Assembly (NCBI RefSeq): GCF_026719745.1
Contig: NZ_JAPPRQ010000135.1
Coordinates: 1 to 64,000, forward strand
Reading direction: 5' to 3'
Source: Clostridium sp. ZS2-4
Lineage (GTDB): Bacteria; Bacillota; Clostridia; Clostridiales; Clostridiaceae
Length of the DNA stretch: 64,000 bases
Part shown: in pieces, positions 38,402 to 48,050 of the stretch
Layout: the number at the start of each line of letters is the position of its first letter
How positions within the stretch are numbered: the first letter of the stretch is position 1
Notes under the pieces: model-generated
The model's input: the letters and a program-made list of their open reading frames with translations, nothing else
What the model was told of the DNA's origin: nothing
Database searches by the model: none
Program-made: the position numbers and the translations under genes

Positions 38402-40603
38402 TTATAGTAGACTATTAGGATTAATATCAATACTTACTTTAACTTCATTATAAATATCTTTTAACTCATTATATATAATTTTTTTTATGTTTAATGCTAA
38501 AGGACTGTCAAAATTGCCTTTTATAATTATTTGCCATCTATAATACTCTTTTATCTTTGACAAAATGCATGGACAGGGTCCTAACATTTCTATTTTATCA
38601 CTATTTTTCAAAATATTCTTTAATATTATACCAATATTTTGTATACTTTTTATTAACAGATTTTCATTTTTGCTGCTCATATTAATACATAAAATTTTAG
38701 AAAAAGGAGGATAATTCATACTATATCTAATTCCTATCTCTTCTTTGTAAAAGTCTTCAAAATTATTTAGTGCAGCATGCTTTATACTATAATGTTCAGG
38801 ATTATATGTCTGAATAATAACCTTTCCCTCTTTCTTACCTCTACCAGCCCTTCCGGCAACTTGAGTCATCAACTGAAATGTCCTTTCTGCTGAACGAAAG
38901 TCTGGTAAGTTCAGAGACATATCTGCCGCAATAACTCCCACTAATGTAACGTTTTTAAAATCCAGTCCTTTTGTAACCATCTGAGTTCCTATCAATATAT
39001 CAGCTTCTCCGTTTTTAAAAGCATTATATATAAGTTCATGAGAATTCTTTTTTCTGGTAGTATCGAAGTCCATTCTCATAACTCTAGCTTCTGGAAATAC
39101 TCGCCTAATTTCTTCTTGAATTTTTTCAGTTCCTACTCCAAAATGTTTAACATATCTGCTTCCACATTGAGGACATGTCTTACTTATTTGATAGTTTTTA
39201 CCGCAATAATGACAGCTTAAATAATTATCATGGCTATGATAAGTTAATGCTATGTCACAGCTATCACATTTAAATACATATCCACACTTTCTACAAGAAA
39301 CAAATGTTGAAAAACCTCTTCTATTTAAGAACAAAATAATTTGTTCTTTATTATCTAATGCTCTGCTTATTCCTTTATGCAATTTTTCACTAAAAATAGA
39401 TTTATTATTTTTTATTAGTTCTTCTCTCATATCAACAATATGAATTTCAGGCATCAATGCATTATCCGCTCTTTTATTTAAAGTGAATAATTCTATTTCA
39501 TCCTTCATGCATCTATAATAAGTTTCAATTGAAGGTGTTGCAGAACCCAAAACCATTTTACAGTCTTCAATTTCACATTTTAGTTCTCCTATTTCACGTG
39601 CATTATACTTAGGATTACTATCAGATTTATAGCTTCCCTCATGCTCTTCATCAATAACGATAACTCCTAAATTATCAAAAGGTAAAAATATTGCAGATCT
39701 GGCTCCTATAGCTACTTTTACATCTTTATTTTTTACCCTTAACCATTCATCATATCTTTCACCATCTGACAATCTACTATGGAATACAGCTATATTTCTA
39801 CCAAATCTTCCTTTGAATCTTTCAACCATCTGTGGTGTAAGAGATATCTCTGGAACTAGCATTATGGATTCCTTGTTTTCCCTTATCATATGTTCCACTA
39901 GACTCATATATATCTCTGTTTTCCCACTACCTGTAACACCATGAATCAAAAACTTTTTTTTATCTGAGCTTAATATATTATACACTGCATTCTGCTGCTC
40001 TTCATTTAAAACTTTCTTCTCATATTTGGAATATTCTCTTAAGTTATATCTGTTAACAATAGTTCTATTACTCTTTAGAAAACCATATTTTATCATTGTA
40101 TTTATAGAAGATAAAGAAACATCAAATTTTTTACTTATTTCTGTCTTAGAATAAATACCATTATTCTTTTCTACAATATCATAAATTAGATTATAGGGCT
40201 CCTTTAAAAATTTGCCTTCTAGTTTATTACCTGCAATAATAGTATCTTTCACCTTATTTTTAACGCCTTTTATTATACCAGTAGGTATAAACATTTTAAT
40301 ACATTCTAAATATGTACATAAATATTTTTCCCTCATTTTTTTTATAAGCTCAATATCCTTTTCTCTTATAACCGTAAATTCATCACATATGTGATTTATT
40401 GCTTTTATTCTACATATATTTTCACAATTTTTATATAGTTCAACCACAAATCCATCAACATTTCTATTACCTTTTCCAAATGGCACTTTCACTCTATGAC
40501 CTATTTTTAGCTTTCCTAATAAATTTTCTGGAATCTTATATGTAAAAATTCTATCCACTTGAACAGAATCATTATTAACTATTATTCCTGCATATCGATA
40601 CAC
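38402..40603 (-). CDS. priA: Primosomal protein N' (PriA helicase)
   Basis: Restarts collapsed replication forks. An N-terminal DNA-binding part, Walker A GVTGSGKTEIY (about residue 222), DEEH (about 318) and a zinc region at about 435-490 with four CxxC pairs (CRKCG, CDSC, CHYCG, CPQCG). I choose GTG 40603, six bases after AGGGTG, over a GTG three codons upstream that lies inside that site. 733 residues. Follows coaBC after a terminator. Confidence 0.95.
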   Translation of the reverse strand: MYRYAGIIVNNDSVQVDRIFTYKIPENLLGKLKIGHRVKVPFGKGNRNVDGFVVELYKNCENICRIKAINHICDEFTVIREKDIELIKKMREKYLCTYLECIKMFIPTGIIKGVKNKVKDTIIAGNKLEGKFLKEPYNLIYDIVEKNNGIYSKTEISKKFDVSLSSINTMIKYGFLKSNRTIVNRYNLREYSKYEKKVLNEEQQNAVYNILSSDKKKFLIHGVTGSGKTEIYMSLVEHMIRENKESIMLVPEISLTPQMVERFKGRFGRNIAVFHSRLSDGERYDEWLRVKNKDVKVAIGARSAIFLPFDNLGVIVIDEEHEGSYKSDSNPKYNAREIGELKCEIEDCKMVLGSATPSIETYYRCMKDEIELFTLNKRADNALMPEIHIVDMREELIKNNKSIFSEKLHKGISRALDNKEQIILFLNRRGFSTFVSCRKCGYVFKCDSCDIALTYHSHDNYLSCHYCGKNYQISKTCPQCGSRYVKHFGVGTEKIQEEIRRVFPEARVMRMDFDTTRKKNSHELIYNAFKNGEADILIGTQMVTKGLDFKNVTLVGVIAADMSLNLPDFRSAERTFQLMTQVAGRAGRGKKEGKVIIQTYNPEHYSIKHAALNNFEDFYKEEIGIRYSMNYPPFSKILCINMSSKNENLLIKSIQNIGIILKNILKNSDKIEMLGPCPCILSKIKEYYRWQIIIKGNFDSPLALNIKKIIYNELKDIYNEVKVSIDINPNSLL

Positions 40604-40644
40604 TAAATTCACCCTTTATCTAGTTAAAAGTTAACTTTCCTAAT

Positions 40645-40674
40645 TACAAGAAAAAAGCGCATTAGCGCTTTTTA
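40645..40674 (-). terminator. Terminator after coaBC
   Basis: AAAAGCGC / GCGCTTTT with a 4-base loop and TTTTTTCTT after it on minus. The coaBC stop (40662-40664) is inside the loop, so the last codons of coaBC form the 5' arm. Confidence 0.85.
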
Positions 40675-41852
40675 TTGATCAAGTTAAATAGTTCTCTTGC
40701 TACCTTTTTCTTACTCATCTTTTCTAAAGGTATGCAATTACCATCTTTACATAAAATATTAACTCTGTTATCATTAGTTGCAAATCCAGTATCTTTACCA
40801 GTTATATCATTTGCAACAATATAATCCAAGTTCTTTTTCTCCAGTTTAGCTTTTGCATTTTGAATTAAATCATTACTTTCAGCTGCGAAGCCAACTAAAA
40901 TTTGATTTTTTTTCATGGAACCTAATTTCTTTAAAATGTCAGTATCCTTATGTAACTGGAGAGAAAATTCATCTACACTCTTTTTTATCTTTTTTTCTGA
41001 GTAAGTTCTAGGTTTATAATCAGCTACTGCCGCAGCCTTAATAATAATATCAGACCCTTCAAAATTTTCTTCAACAGCATTTAACATTTCTTCGTTTGTG
41101 GAAATATTTATAACCTTCATACCCCAAGGTTTTTCAATATTAGATGGACCTGAAATCAGAATTACTTCTGCTCCCCTATCCCTTGCTTCTTCCGCAATGG
41201 CATATCCCATCTTTCCAGAAGATCTGTTGGTTATATATCTAACTGGATCAAGTGCAGCAATAGTCGGTCCAGCTGTTACTAATACCTTTTTTCCAATTAA
41301 GTCTTTAGTATCATATAACATACTCATGGTAACATCAGTAATTAATTTAGTATCTGCAAGCTTGCCTGAACCTACATCTCCACAAGCAAGTCTTCCACTT
41401 TCTGGTTCAATAAACTTATATCCATATTGTTTTAATTTTTTAATATTACCTTGAACAATAGGATTTAAAAACATATTTGTATTAGCTGCTGGAGCAAAAA
41501 TCACCGGTGCTTTTGTAGCCATTATAGTGGTTGAAAGCATATCATCTGCAATTCCACAAGCAACTTTTCCTAATATATTAACTGTAGCCGGAACTATAAG
41601 CATTAAATCAGCTTTTTTAGCAAGAGATATGTGCTGTATTTCCCATGCCTTCGGTTCAGCAAACATATCTACTATAACCATATTTTGACTTAACGATTGA
41701 AAGGAAATAGGATTAACAAACTTTGCTGCATGTTCAGTCATAATTACATGTACATTAATATCTTCTTTTTTTAATCTACTTATTACATCTAAAGCTTTGT
41801 AAACTGCAATTCCTCCTGTTACTCCTATAACTACCGTTTTCTTATTTTCCAT
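40662..41852 (-). CDS. coaBC: Bifunctional CoaBC (PPC synthetase/decarboxylase)
   Basis: Joins 4'-phosphopantothenate to Cys and decarboxylates the product in CoA synthesis. The N-terminal flavoprotein CoaC half starts VVIGVTGGIAVYK and includes the active-site Cys in SGRLACGDVGSGKL near residue 153. The CoaB half begins at GKKVLVTAGPT near 188. 396 residues. It shares the pathway with coaD in another operon of this window. One base past rpoZ. Confidence 0.97.
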   Translation of the reverse strand: MENKKTVVIGVTGGIAVYKALDVISRLKKEDINVHVIMTEHAAKFVNPISFQSLSQNMVIVDMFAEPKAWEIQHISLAKKADLMLIVPATVNILGKVACGIADDMLSTTIMATKAPVIFAPAANTNMFLNPIVQGNIKKLKQYGYKFIEPESGRLACGDVGSGKLADTKLITDVTMSMLYDTKDLIGKKVLVTAGPTIAALDPVRYITNRSSGKMGYAIAEEARDRGAEVILISGPSNIEKPWGMKVINISTNEEMLNAVEENFEGSDIIIKAAAVADYKPRTYSEKKIKKSVDEFSLQLHKDTDILKKLGSMKKNQILVGFAAESNDLIQNAKAKLEKKNLDYIVANDITGKDTGFATNDNRVNILCKDGNCIPLEKMSKKKVARELFNLINKKR

Positions 41853-41853
41853 T

Positions 41854-42075
41854 TTACTTTATTCCTTCCAGCAATGATTCATAAGAAACTTTTCCTTCAT
41901 TAATTTCATTTATTGCTATGGTAAGTGGTTTAAAAGCATCACTTATTCTTACTAAAGCCTCATTTCCATCAATTAATTGTCTTGCTCTTTTAGATGTTAC
42001 AGTAACTAAAGAATATCTGTTATCTACTTTAGTTAATAAATCAACAATCGATGGATTAATCATAGAATTGTTCAT
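41854..42075 (-). CDS. rpoZ: RNA polymerase omega subunit
   Basis: A 73-residue omega subunit: [20 protein letters not shown], then TSKRARQLIDGN. ATG 42075 follows GGAGGG by eight bases; the gene overlaps gmk by 20 bases. gmk-rpoZ-coaBC-priA is a classic conserved order. Confidence 0.95.
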   Translation of the reverse strand: MNNSMINPSIVDLLTKVDNRYSLVTVTSKRARQLIDGNEALVRISDAFKPLTIAINEINEGKVSYESLLEGIK

Positions 42076-42691
42076 GAATAAATCCCTCCTTAGATAAAAT
42101 ATTTTTTTCCATTCTCTCTACACTGCATTTTTCAGCAGTTATTATACTTTTAATTTTTTCAACGGCTATACTCACTTCATCATTAACAACTGCATAATTA
42201 TATTTAGACACATAATTAATCTCTTTATATGCGGATTTAAATCTTGTCATCAATGACTCTTGAGTTTCACTTCCACGTTTAATTATTCTATTTTTTAATT
42301 CTTCCATAGATGGTGGAAGTATAAAAATGAATACGCCTTCGTGATAAGCTTCTTTAACTTTTAATGCACCTTGAATATCTATCTCTAATATTACATCTTT
42401 CCCTTCATCAAGCTTTTCTATAACCTTTGACTTAGGAGTTCCATAATAATTTCCATAGACCTCAGCATATTCAAGGAAATCTTTTTCATCAATTTTATTC
42501 CTAAATTGATCTTTTGTTAAAAAATAGTAATTTTTTCCTTCAATTTCCCCTTCTCTTGGATTTCTAGTTGTTGCTGACACTGATAACCAAAAACAATTTT
42601 TCTTTATAAGTTCTTTGCATATAGTTCCTTTACCTGCACCTGATGGTCCTGATATTACAACTAAAAGACCTTTGTTTTTATTAATGGTCAT
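42056..42691 (-). CDS. gmk: Guanylate kinase
   Basis: Phosphorylates GMP to GDP. P-loop [11 protein letters not shown] near residue 14, then [17 protein letters not shown]. 211 residues. It overlaps remA by 11 bases and rpoZ by 20, so the block is tightly coupled. Confidence 0.97.
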   Translation of the reverse strand: MTINKNKGLLVVISGPSGAGKGTICKELIKKNCFWLSVSATTRNPREGEIEGKNYYFLTKDQFRNKIDEKDFLEYAEVYGNYYGTPKSKVIEKLDEGKDVILEIDIQGALKVKEAYHEGVFIFILPPSMEELKNRIIKRGSETQESLMTRFKSAYKEINYVSKYNYAVVNDEVSIAVEKIKSIITAEKCSVERMEKNILSKEGFIHEQFYD

Positions 42692-42962
42692 TATTTTCAG
42701 CCTCGTCTATGCTCACTTCGCCTTTAGATGATAATCTATGAGCTACGGTTTCTGGTTGAACAGCCGATAATATTACATGATCACTATCCGTGATAATCAC
42801 CGCTCTTGTTCTTCTTCCATATGTAGCATCAATAAGCATACCTCTATCCCTAGCTTCTTGTATTATTCTTTTAATCGGTGCAGATTCCGGACTAACAATT
42901 GCAACTAATCTGTTTGCAGAGACAATATTTCCAAATCCAATATTTATTAATTTTATGCCCAT
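42681..42962 (-). CDS. remA: RemA family (DUF370) DNA-binding protein
   Basis: A 93-residue RemA/YlzA homologue. In Bacillus subtilis RemA activates biofilm matrix and osmoprotection genes; its targets in clostridia are not known. [18 protein letters not shown], then [21 protein letters not shown], is the conserved core. Lies between yicC and gmk as in Bacillus. Confidence 0.92.
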   Translation of the reverse strand: MGIKLINIGFGNIVSANRLVAIVSPESAPIKRIIQEARDRGMLIDATYGRRTRAVIITDSDHVILSAVQPETVAHRLSSKGEVSIDEAENNDH

Positions 42963-42977
42963 GGTGGCCCTCCCACT

Positions 42978-43859
42978 TTACTCAATATTTTGTGTTTGTT
43001 CTCTAATTTTTTCTATATAATTTTTAATATTTATAACTAAATTTATAATCTGCAAATCACTGGCTTTAGAACAAATGGTATTAGCTTCTCTATTCATCTC
43101 TTGTATAATAAAATCAAGCTTCCTTCCAATAGGTTCTTCCTTTTTCAGAGTTTCTTTTAACTGTATTATGTGGCTATTGAGTCTTACAAGTTCTTCATCT
43201 ATTGAAGCTTTATCTGCAAACACTGCAACTTCTGATGCAATTCTATTTTCTTCAATATTAGCATTTTCTAAAAGTTCCTGCAATCTATTTTCTAGTCTAT
43301 CTTTATAGTCTTCTACTACAAATGGCGCTCTTTCCTCAACCTTATTCACTAATTCTTCAATGTTTTGGCATTTTAATATAATATCTTCACACAATTTTTC
43401 CCCTTCTATTCCTCTCATGTTAACAAGTGCATTCACAGCATCATTCAAAGGGCCTTTCAAATCTTTCCACATTTCTTCCAAATCTTCTTCTTTTTTCTGT
43501 AAAGTTATTATCTCAGGAAATCTAGCAATAAGTGATACAGATATATTATCAATGACATCATATCTATCTCTTATCTTTTCTAAACAACTCATATAACTAT
43601 CACTTAGTTCTTCATTAAAATAAATATCCGAATCTTCTTTACCATAGGAATTTTGAGTAATAAATACATCTATTTTTCCTCTATTGATTTTATTTTTAAT
43701 AATTTCTCGGACTTTATTCTCCAATGACAGTAAATTTCTAGGCATCCTAACGTTTATATCAAAATACCTATGGTTAACTGTTTTAATTTCAATAGTAAAA
43801 CTGCGACTAGTACCTTCTTCCGAAATCGCCCTACCAAAGCCTGTCATACTTTTTACCAT
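42978..43859 (-). CDS. yicC: YicC family endoribonuclease
   Basis: A YicC/YloC-family protein (293 aa); homologues are endoribonucleases that act on small RNAs or mRNA. Starts MVKSMTGFGRA and has EIKTVNHRYFDINVRMPR. The C-terminal half ends with GRKLDFIIQEMNREANTICSK-type sequence (split over about 250-275). ATG 43859 follows AAAGG. First gene of the long run to thiN. Confidence 0.93.
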   Translation of the reverse strand: MVKSMTGFGRAISEEGTSRSFTIEIKTVNHRYFDINVRMPRNLLSLENKVREIIKNKINRGKIDVFITQNSYGKEDSDIYFNEELSDSYMSCLEKIRDRYDVIDNISVSLIARFPEIITLQKKEEDLEEMWKDLKGPLNDAVNALVNMRGIEGEKLCEDIILKCQNIEELVNKVEERAPFVVEDYKDRLENRLQELLENANIEENRIASEVAVFADKASIDEELVRLNSHIIQLKETLKKEEPIGRKLDFIIQEMNREANTICSKASDLQIINLVINIKNYIEKIREQTQNIE

Positions 43860-43898
43860 TATTATCATCCTTTCGCAGTAGGTTGTCAATTTATCTTA

Positions 43899-43928
43899 AT
43901 TATACATAAATAACGATTAAAATTTCAA
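43899..43928 (-). promoter_or_regulatory. Sigma-A promoter of the yicC-to-thiN run
   Basis: TTGAAA (43928-43923), an 18-base spacer and a perfect TATAAT (43904-43899), about 40 bases upstream of yicC. Confidence 0.7.
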
Positions 43929-43990
43929 GTTTATTTTCTTTGCAGAGGACAATAAATATAATATCATACTTTTTACAATATTAAAATACA

Positions 43991-45142
43991 CTAATTATAT
44001 ACCTTTAAATTATTAAGTGACGTATAAATTTTTTCTTTTTCTACTGTTAAGGAAATTCTGAAATGTCCTTGTCCTTCAACTCCAAAAGCGTATCCTGGTG
44101 TCACAACTATCCCATAATGTAAAAGTAATTCTTCACAAAATTCATTAGTTGCATAATTTCCAGGGACTTTACACCAGATATAAAATGTTCCTTCACCTTG
44201 ATAAAACTCAATATTTTTTTTACTTAAAATTTTTTGCGCAATTTTTCTTCTTTCATCATATATTTCCCTTATATTGTTTATATAGTCTCTTGAAATACTA
44301 AGTGCTTCTACTGCTGCATATTGAATAGGCTTAAACTGACTTGAATCAATATTGCTCTTTACTTTTAATAAAGCCTTTAAAACATTCTTATTTCCAACAA
44401 TATACCCAATTCTAAATCCCGTCATATTATATGTCTTTGATAAAGTTCCGAACTCAACATTTGACTTTTTTATATCGTATTGTAAAAGGCTTATAGGATT
44501 TTTATTTTTATTTATTATTTCATTATAAGCAGCATCATTGCATAAAACTATTTCACTTTTTTCACAGTATTTTATGAGTTCACAATAAAATTCCTTATTA
44601 GCAACAGCACCGGTAGGATTATTAGGATAATTAATAATCATCAGCTTACTTTTTCTTCGAATATTATCAGGAATACCACTAGGATCTAGTAAATACTTGT
44701 TACTCTCCTTCAATGGTACTGTATATGGAGTATTTCCCCAAAGATATGAGCATATTTCATATACAGAATATCTTGGATCAGGAGTTATTATATAATCTCC
44801 AAAATCACAAACAGCGGGTATTATATTACTCAATCCTTCTTTTGATCCTATAAGAATTAGTACTTCATCAATATCCAAAGCAACCGAATAAACCTCTTTA
44901 TAATAATTGATTATTTTCAATTTAAGCTCTTTTATCCCATCATAAGATGGGTATTTATTAAACTCCTTATAATTTAACGCTTTAACAAGTGCCTCAATTA
45001 TTTTAGGATTAGTTTTTATATCTGGGTCCCCAATACCAAAATCAATAATATTTTTCCCCTGAGATATTAATCTTTCTTTAAGTTCATCAATTTTTTTAAA
45101 ATGATATTCTGCAATATTCTCAAGCCTATTATTAGTCTTCAT
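43991..45142 (-). CDS. PLP-dependent class I/II aminotransferase
   Basis: A 383-residue fold-type I aminotransferase. NYPNNPTGAVA near residue 170, the PLP Lys in TLSKTYNMTGFRIGY near 232, and a C-terminal Arg in GHFRISL. The general look (FGIGDPDIKTNPKI, YPSYDGIKELK) is closest to LL-diaminopimelate aminotransferase-like enzymes, but substrate cannot be fixed by eye. It stands alone, with no biosynthetic neighbours; the nearest is a purine permease. GGGGGAAG precedes the ATG. Confidence 0.85.
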   Translation of the reverse strand: MKTNNRLENIAEYHFKKIDELKERLISQGKNIIDFGIGDPDIKTNPKIIEALVKALNYKEFNKYPSYDGIKELKLKIINYYKEVYSVALDIDEVLILIGSKEGLSNIIPAVCDFGDYIITPDPRYSVYEICSYLWGNTPYTVPLKESNKYLLDPSGIPDNIRRKSKLMIINYPNNPTGAVANKEFYCELIKYCEKSEIVLCNDAAYNEIINKNKNPISLLQYDIKKSNVEFGTLSKTYNMTGFRIGYIVGNKNVLKALLKVKSNIDSSQFKPIQYAAVEALSISRDYINNIREIYDERRKIAQKILSKKNIEFYQGEGTFYIWCKVPGNYATNEFCEELLLHYGIVVTPGYAFGVEGQGHFRISLTVEKEKIYTSLNNLKVYN

Positions 45143-45199
45143 TTAAACTTCCCCCATTATGTAATTTTAGTTCATTCTATTCAATATTTTATGTGCTTG

Positions 45200-45298
45200 T
45201 TACTTTATCTCATGATTAACAACTCTAATACTCTTTTCAGCCAAAGACTCAGCTTCATTTTTCAGATGACATAAAAACTCTATTAAATTAAATTTCAC
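45200..45298 (-). other. Possible remnant or small ORF between the aminotransferase and permease genes
   Basis: A 32-codon open frame from GTG 45298 to TAA 45200 reads LIEFLCHLKNEAESLAEKSI in its middle, with believable protein composition. It has no ribosome site and no recognised family. It may be a decayed gene fragment. The rest of the 271-base gap holds only the 45317-45361 hairpin. Confidence 0.2.
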
Positions 45299-45316
45299 TT
45301 TATGACTATACAATAA

Positions 45317-45361
45317 TTAAAGCCTAAAGTTAGTTTATAAAGTCTAACTTTAGGCTTTTTA
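45317..45361 (-). terminator. Terminator after the purine permease gene
   Basis: AAAGCCTAAAGTTAG / CTAACTTTAGGCTTT, a perfect 15-bp stem with a 10-base loop. The T-tract is better on plus (CTTTTTATATA) than on minus, so it may act in both directions. Confidence 0.75.
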
Positions 45362-45413
45362 TATATGTTTTTATATTAATTTAAATATTTTTCCTTCTTT
45401 ATCTTATATTTTC

Positions 45414-46775
45414 TTAGCTATTTTTCCCTGTAGCAATTAATTTTATTATAAACAAAACTGCTAATATATATATTATTGGAGATATTTTTTTCTTACTATC
45501 TTGTTTAGAAAATAAATTATTTACCAAATTCAAAACTGCATAAGATAGTATTCCAATCGTCAATCCATCCCCTATACTATATGTTAGCGGCATAAGAGCA
45601 ATAGTTAAGAATGCTGGTATTCCTTCTGTAAAATCTGTAAAATCAATTTTCACAACATTTTCTATCATAAAAAATCCTACTACTATAAGTGCAGGAGCTG
45701 TAGCACATCCTGGAATCGCAATAAATAATGGTGAAAAGAACATTGCAATCAAGAATAATATTCCTGTAACAACTGAAGTTAATCCCGTTCTTCCTCCTTC
45801 AGCAACGCCAGCAGAACTTTCCACATAAGTTGTGACAGTAGATGTTCCCATAATCGCTCCGAAAGTTGTACCTATTGAATCTACTAATAATGCTTTTCCT
45901 GCATTTTTAACTTTTCCTTCTTCATCTATCATACCAACCTTAGATGCTACTCCTACCAAAGTACCTACTGTATCAAAGAAGTCTACAAATAAAAATGTAA
46001 GAATAACTGTTATAAAGGACCAAATTCTTTGTGAGTCTTTTAAATATGAAAAATCTAATTTAAATGCTATGGGCTTTATAGATTCGAATCTGAAAACTCC
46101 ATCAGGTAAATATATATGATATACATCAGCAGCCAATTTAGGATTCCTAAAAGCATATATCCATGCAACTGCCGTACTTGCTACTATACCCCATAATAGT
46201 GCACCTTTAACATTTTTCTTTGATAAAACAACTATAACTATAAGCCCTATTAAAGCAATTATAACAGGTGGAGTAGTAAAATTTCCCATTTTAACTAGGG
46301 TTGCTTCATCTTTTACAACTATTCCTGAATTTACAAATCCTATAAAAGCTATAAATAAACCAATACCTGCAGTTACTGCTAATTTCAATGTGGTTGGTAT
46401 CGCATTAACAACAGCTTCCCTTACATTAGTTAATGATAAAATAATAAATATAATTCCTTCAAAAAATACAGCAGTTAATGCTACTCTATAATCAATTCCC
46501 ATACCTTTGCAAACACTAAAAGCAAAGAAAGCATTCAGTCCCATTCCTGATGCCAATGCAAAAGGTAGATTTGCATAAACTCCCATTAATATTGTAGTAA
46601 GGCCTGCTGTTAGACATGTAGCAGTTAAAACTGCACCTTTAGGCATTCCTGCAATTTCTAAAAAATTAGGATTTACTGCAATGATATAGGCCATAGCCAG
46701 AAAAGTGGTAATACCTGCAATAATTTCTTTTCTTACGTCTGTACCATTTTCTTTCAGTTTAAAAAAGTTTTCCAT
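45414..46775 (-). CDS. pbuG: NCS2 guanine/hypoxanthine permease
   Basis: A 453-residue, 12-14-segment membrane transporter of the AzgA-like NCS2 subfamily (PbuG/PbuO type). Signature blocks are AMAYIIAVNP near residue 28, GMGLNAFFAF near 74 and SSAGVAEGGRTGLTSVVTG near 317. The guanine riboswitch in its leader strongly supports purine uptake. GGAGGG precedes the ATG. It is a single-gene unit with its own promoter and terminator. Confidence 0.93.
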   Translation of the reverse strand: MENFFKLKENGTDVRKEIIAGITTFLAMAYIIAVNPNFLEIAGMPKGAVLTATCLTAGLTTILMGVYANLPFALASGMGLNAFFAFSVCKGMGIDYRVALTAVFFEGIIFIILSLTNVREAVVNAIPTTLKLAVTAGIGLFIAFIGFVNSGIVVKDEATLVKMGNFTTPPVIIALIGLIVIVVLSKKNVKGALLWGIVASTAVAWIYAFRNPKLAADVYHIYLPDGVFRFESIKPIAFKLDFSYLKDSQRIWSFITVILTFLFVDFFDTVGTLVGVASKVGMIDEEGKVKNAGKALLVDSIGTTFGAIMGTSTVTTYVESSAGVAEGGRTGLTSVVTGILFLIAMFFSPLFIAIPGCATAPALIVVGFFMIENVVKIDFTDFTEGIPAFLTIALMPLTYSIGDGLTIGILSYAVLNLVNNLFSKQDSKKKISPIIYILAVLFIIKLIATGKNS

Positions 46776-46810
46776 GTTGTACCCTCCAAATGCATATGTT
46801 AATTATGTAT

Positions 46811-46853
46811 ACTGAATAAAAATAGCCACATAGAATATGAGCATTCTAAGTGG
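46811..46853 (-). terminator. Riboswitch-controlled terminator ahead of pbuG
   Basis: CCAC-T-TAGAAT / ATTCTA-T-GTGG with a GCTCAT loop, followed by CTATTTTTATT on minus. The loop and 3' side contain CTCATA, which can pair with TATGAG from the 3' strand of riboswitch helix P1. This gives a plausible antiterminator when guanine is absent. Confidence 0.8.
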
Positions 46854-46892
46854 TCTATATTTGGCATAACAAATAATATATTACACATGGAA

Positions 46893-46962
46893 CACTCATA
46901 GTCATCAATTTACGGTGTCTGGTAGAAACTCCTAGACCTTATTTCTAGGATTATATGAGTAG
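46893..46962 (-). ncRNA. Purine riboswitch, guanine class
   Basis: The minus strand carries the purine aptamer landmarks in order: P1 5' strand ACTCATATAATCC, the J2/3 segment GTTTCTACC, then ACACCGTAAAT and GACTATGAG. Helix P1 pairs TATGAGT with ACTCATA. The specificity base in GACTATG is C, the guanine/hypoxanthine type (U would mean adenine). It lies between the promoter and the terminator ahead of pbuG. Confidence 0.95.
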
Positions 46963-46992
46963 TGGCATCTTTATTCATTTTTTATCAAAATA

Positions 46993-47021
46993 ATAATATC
47001 AAGCTTTTTATTGTTTGTCAA
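46993..47021 (-). promoter_or_regulatory. Sigma-A promoter of the riboswitch-pbuG unit
   Basis: A perfect TTGACA (47021-47016), a 17-base spacer and TATTAT (46998-46993). The start near 46986 places the aptamer about 25 bases into the transcript. Confidence 0.8.
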
Positions 47022-47066
47022 CCCGTGACGAATTTTAATTGCATTTTTATATATCAAAATTCGTAA

Positions 47067-48050
47067 TTAATAAATTCCTTCCTCAAACACTTTTTTTGTT
47101 TCATTCAAATCACTATATTTTCCTAGACAAAGCATAAGTTTTATTCTAGCTTTTTGACCTGGGAGAGTACCACCAAATATAACACCCATATTTCTTAATT
47201 GTTTACCTCCACCTTCATATCCATAGCTATCTAATACTCTTCCCCCAAAACATCTCGAAACTATAACTACTGCAATACCTTGATCAATTGCCCTTTTTAC
47301 TCCAGCAACCATTTGTGGTGGAATATTTCCTCTGCCTAATGCTTCTATAACTATTCCTTTTGCACCTTTGCCTACACAAAAATCTAACAAACTTGAATCC
47401 ATTCCAGCTGCACATTTAATCAAATAAACATTATCTTCTATTTTGTCCGTATGTATATAAATTTTAGATAAAGTATCTCTATAAAAAATAACTTCATTAT
47501 TATCAATGATTCCAATAGGACCAAACTCAGGACTTTCAAAAGTATTTAACTTCATTGAATGAGCTTTTGTTACTTCGCTAGCACAATTCAACTCATCATT
47601 CAAACAAACCATAACCCCTTTATTTTTAGCTTTTTCAGAAATAGCAGTACATATTGAAGCTGATAAATTTGCAGGTCCATCATATCCCAACTCTGAACTA
47701 TTTCTCATAGACCCTGTTACTATTACAGGTTTTTCGCTTTTAATGGTTAAATCCAATAAATATGCCGTTTCCTCCAAAGTATCGGTACCATGGGTTACAA
47801 CTACTCCAACTATATCTTCTCTTGCTAAAATTCCTTGAATATATTTAGATAAATCCATCATTTTTCTTGTAGTAACGTGTGGTCCAGGTAAGTTTGAAAA
47901 TGTGAAACATTCAATTTCAGCATACCTCTCAATTCCAGTTACCATAGATATCATTTCCTCACCACTTAATGTTGGTACTGCTGCTTGTATTCTCGGATCT
48001 ACCTTCATAGATATAGTACCACCATTAAAAACAACCGCAACTTTTCTCAT
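47067..48050 (-). CDS. ansA: Type I (cytoplasmic) L-asparaginase
   Basis: Hydrolyses Asn to Asp and ammonia. The first catalytic Thr lies in NGGTISM (about residue 12) and the second in THGTDTLEETA (about 85). There is no signal peptide. In the first motif the usual TGGT is NGGT; the nucleophilic Thr itself is kept. ATG 48050 follows AGGAGG (328 aa). The 343-base gap upstream (48051-48393) shows no clear promoter; it holds the spoIVA terminator and otherwise nothing I can identify. Confidence 0.93.
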   Translation of the reverse strand: MRKVAVVFNGGTISMKVDPRIQAAVPTLSGEEMISMVTGIERYAEIECFTFSNLPGPHVTTRKMMDLSKYIQGILAREDIVGVVVTHGTDTLEETAYLLDLTIKSEKPVIVTGSMRNSSELGYDGPANLSASICTAISEKAKNKGVMVCLNDELNCASEVTKAHSMKLNTFESPEFGPIGIIDNNEVIFYRDTLSKIYIHTDKIEDNVYLIKCAAGMDSSLLDFCVGKGAKGIVIEALGRGNIPPQMVAGVKRAIDQGIAVVIVSRCFGGRVLDSYGYEGGGKQLRNMGVIFGGTLPGQKARIKLMLCLGKYSDLNETKKVFEEGIY

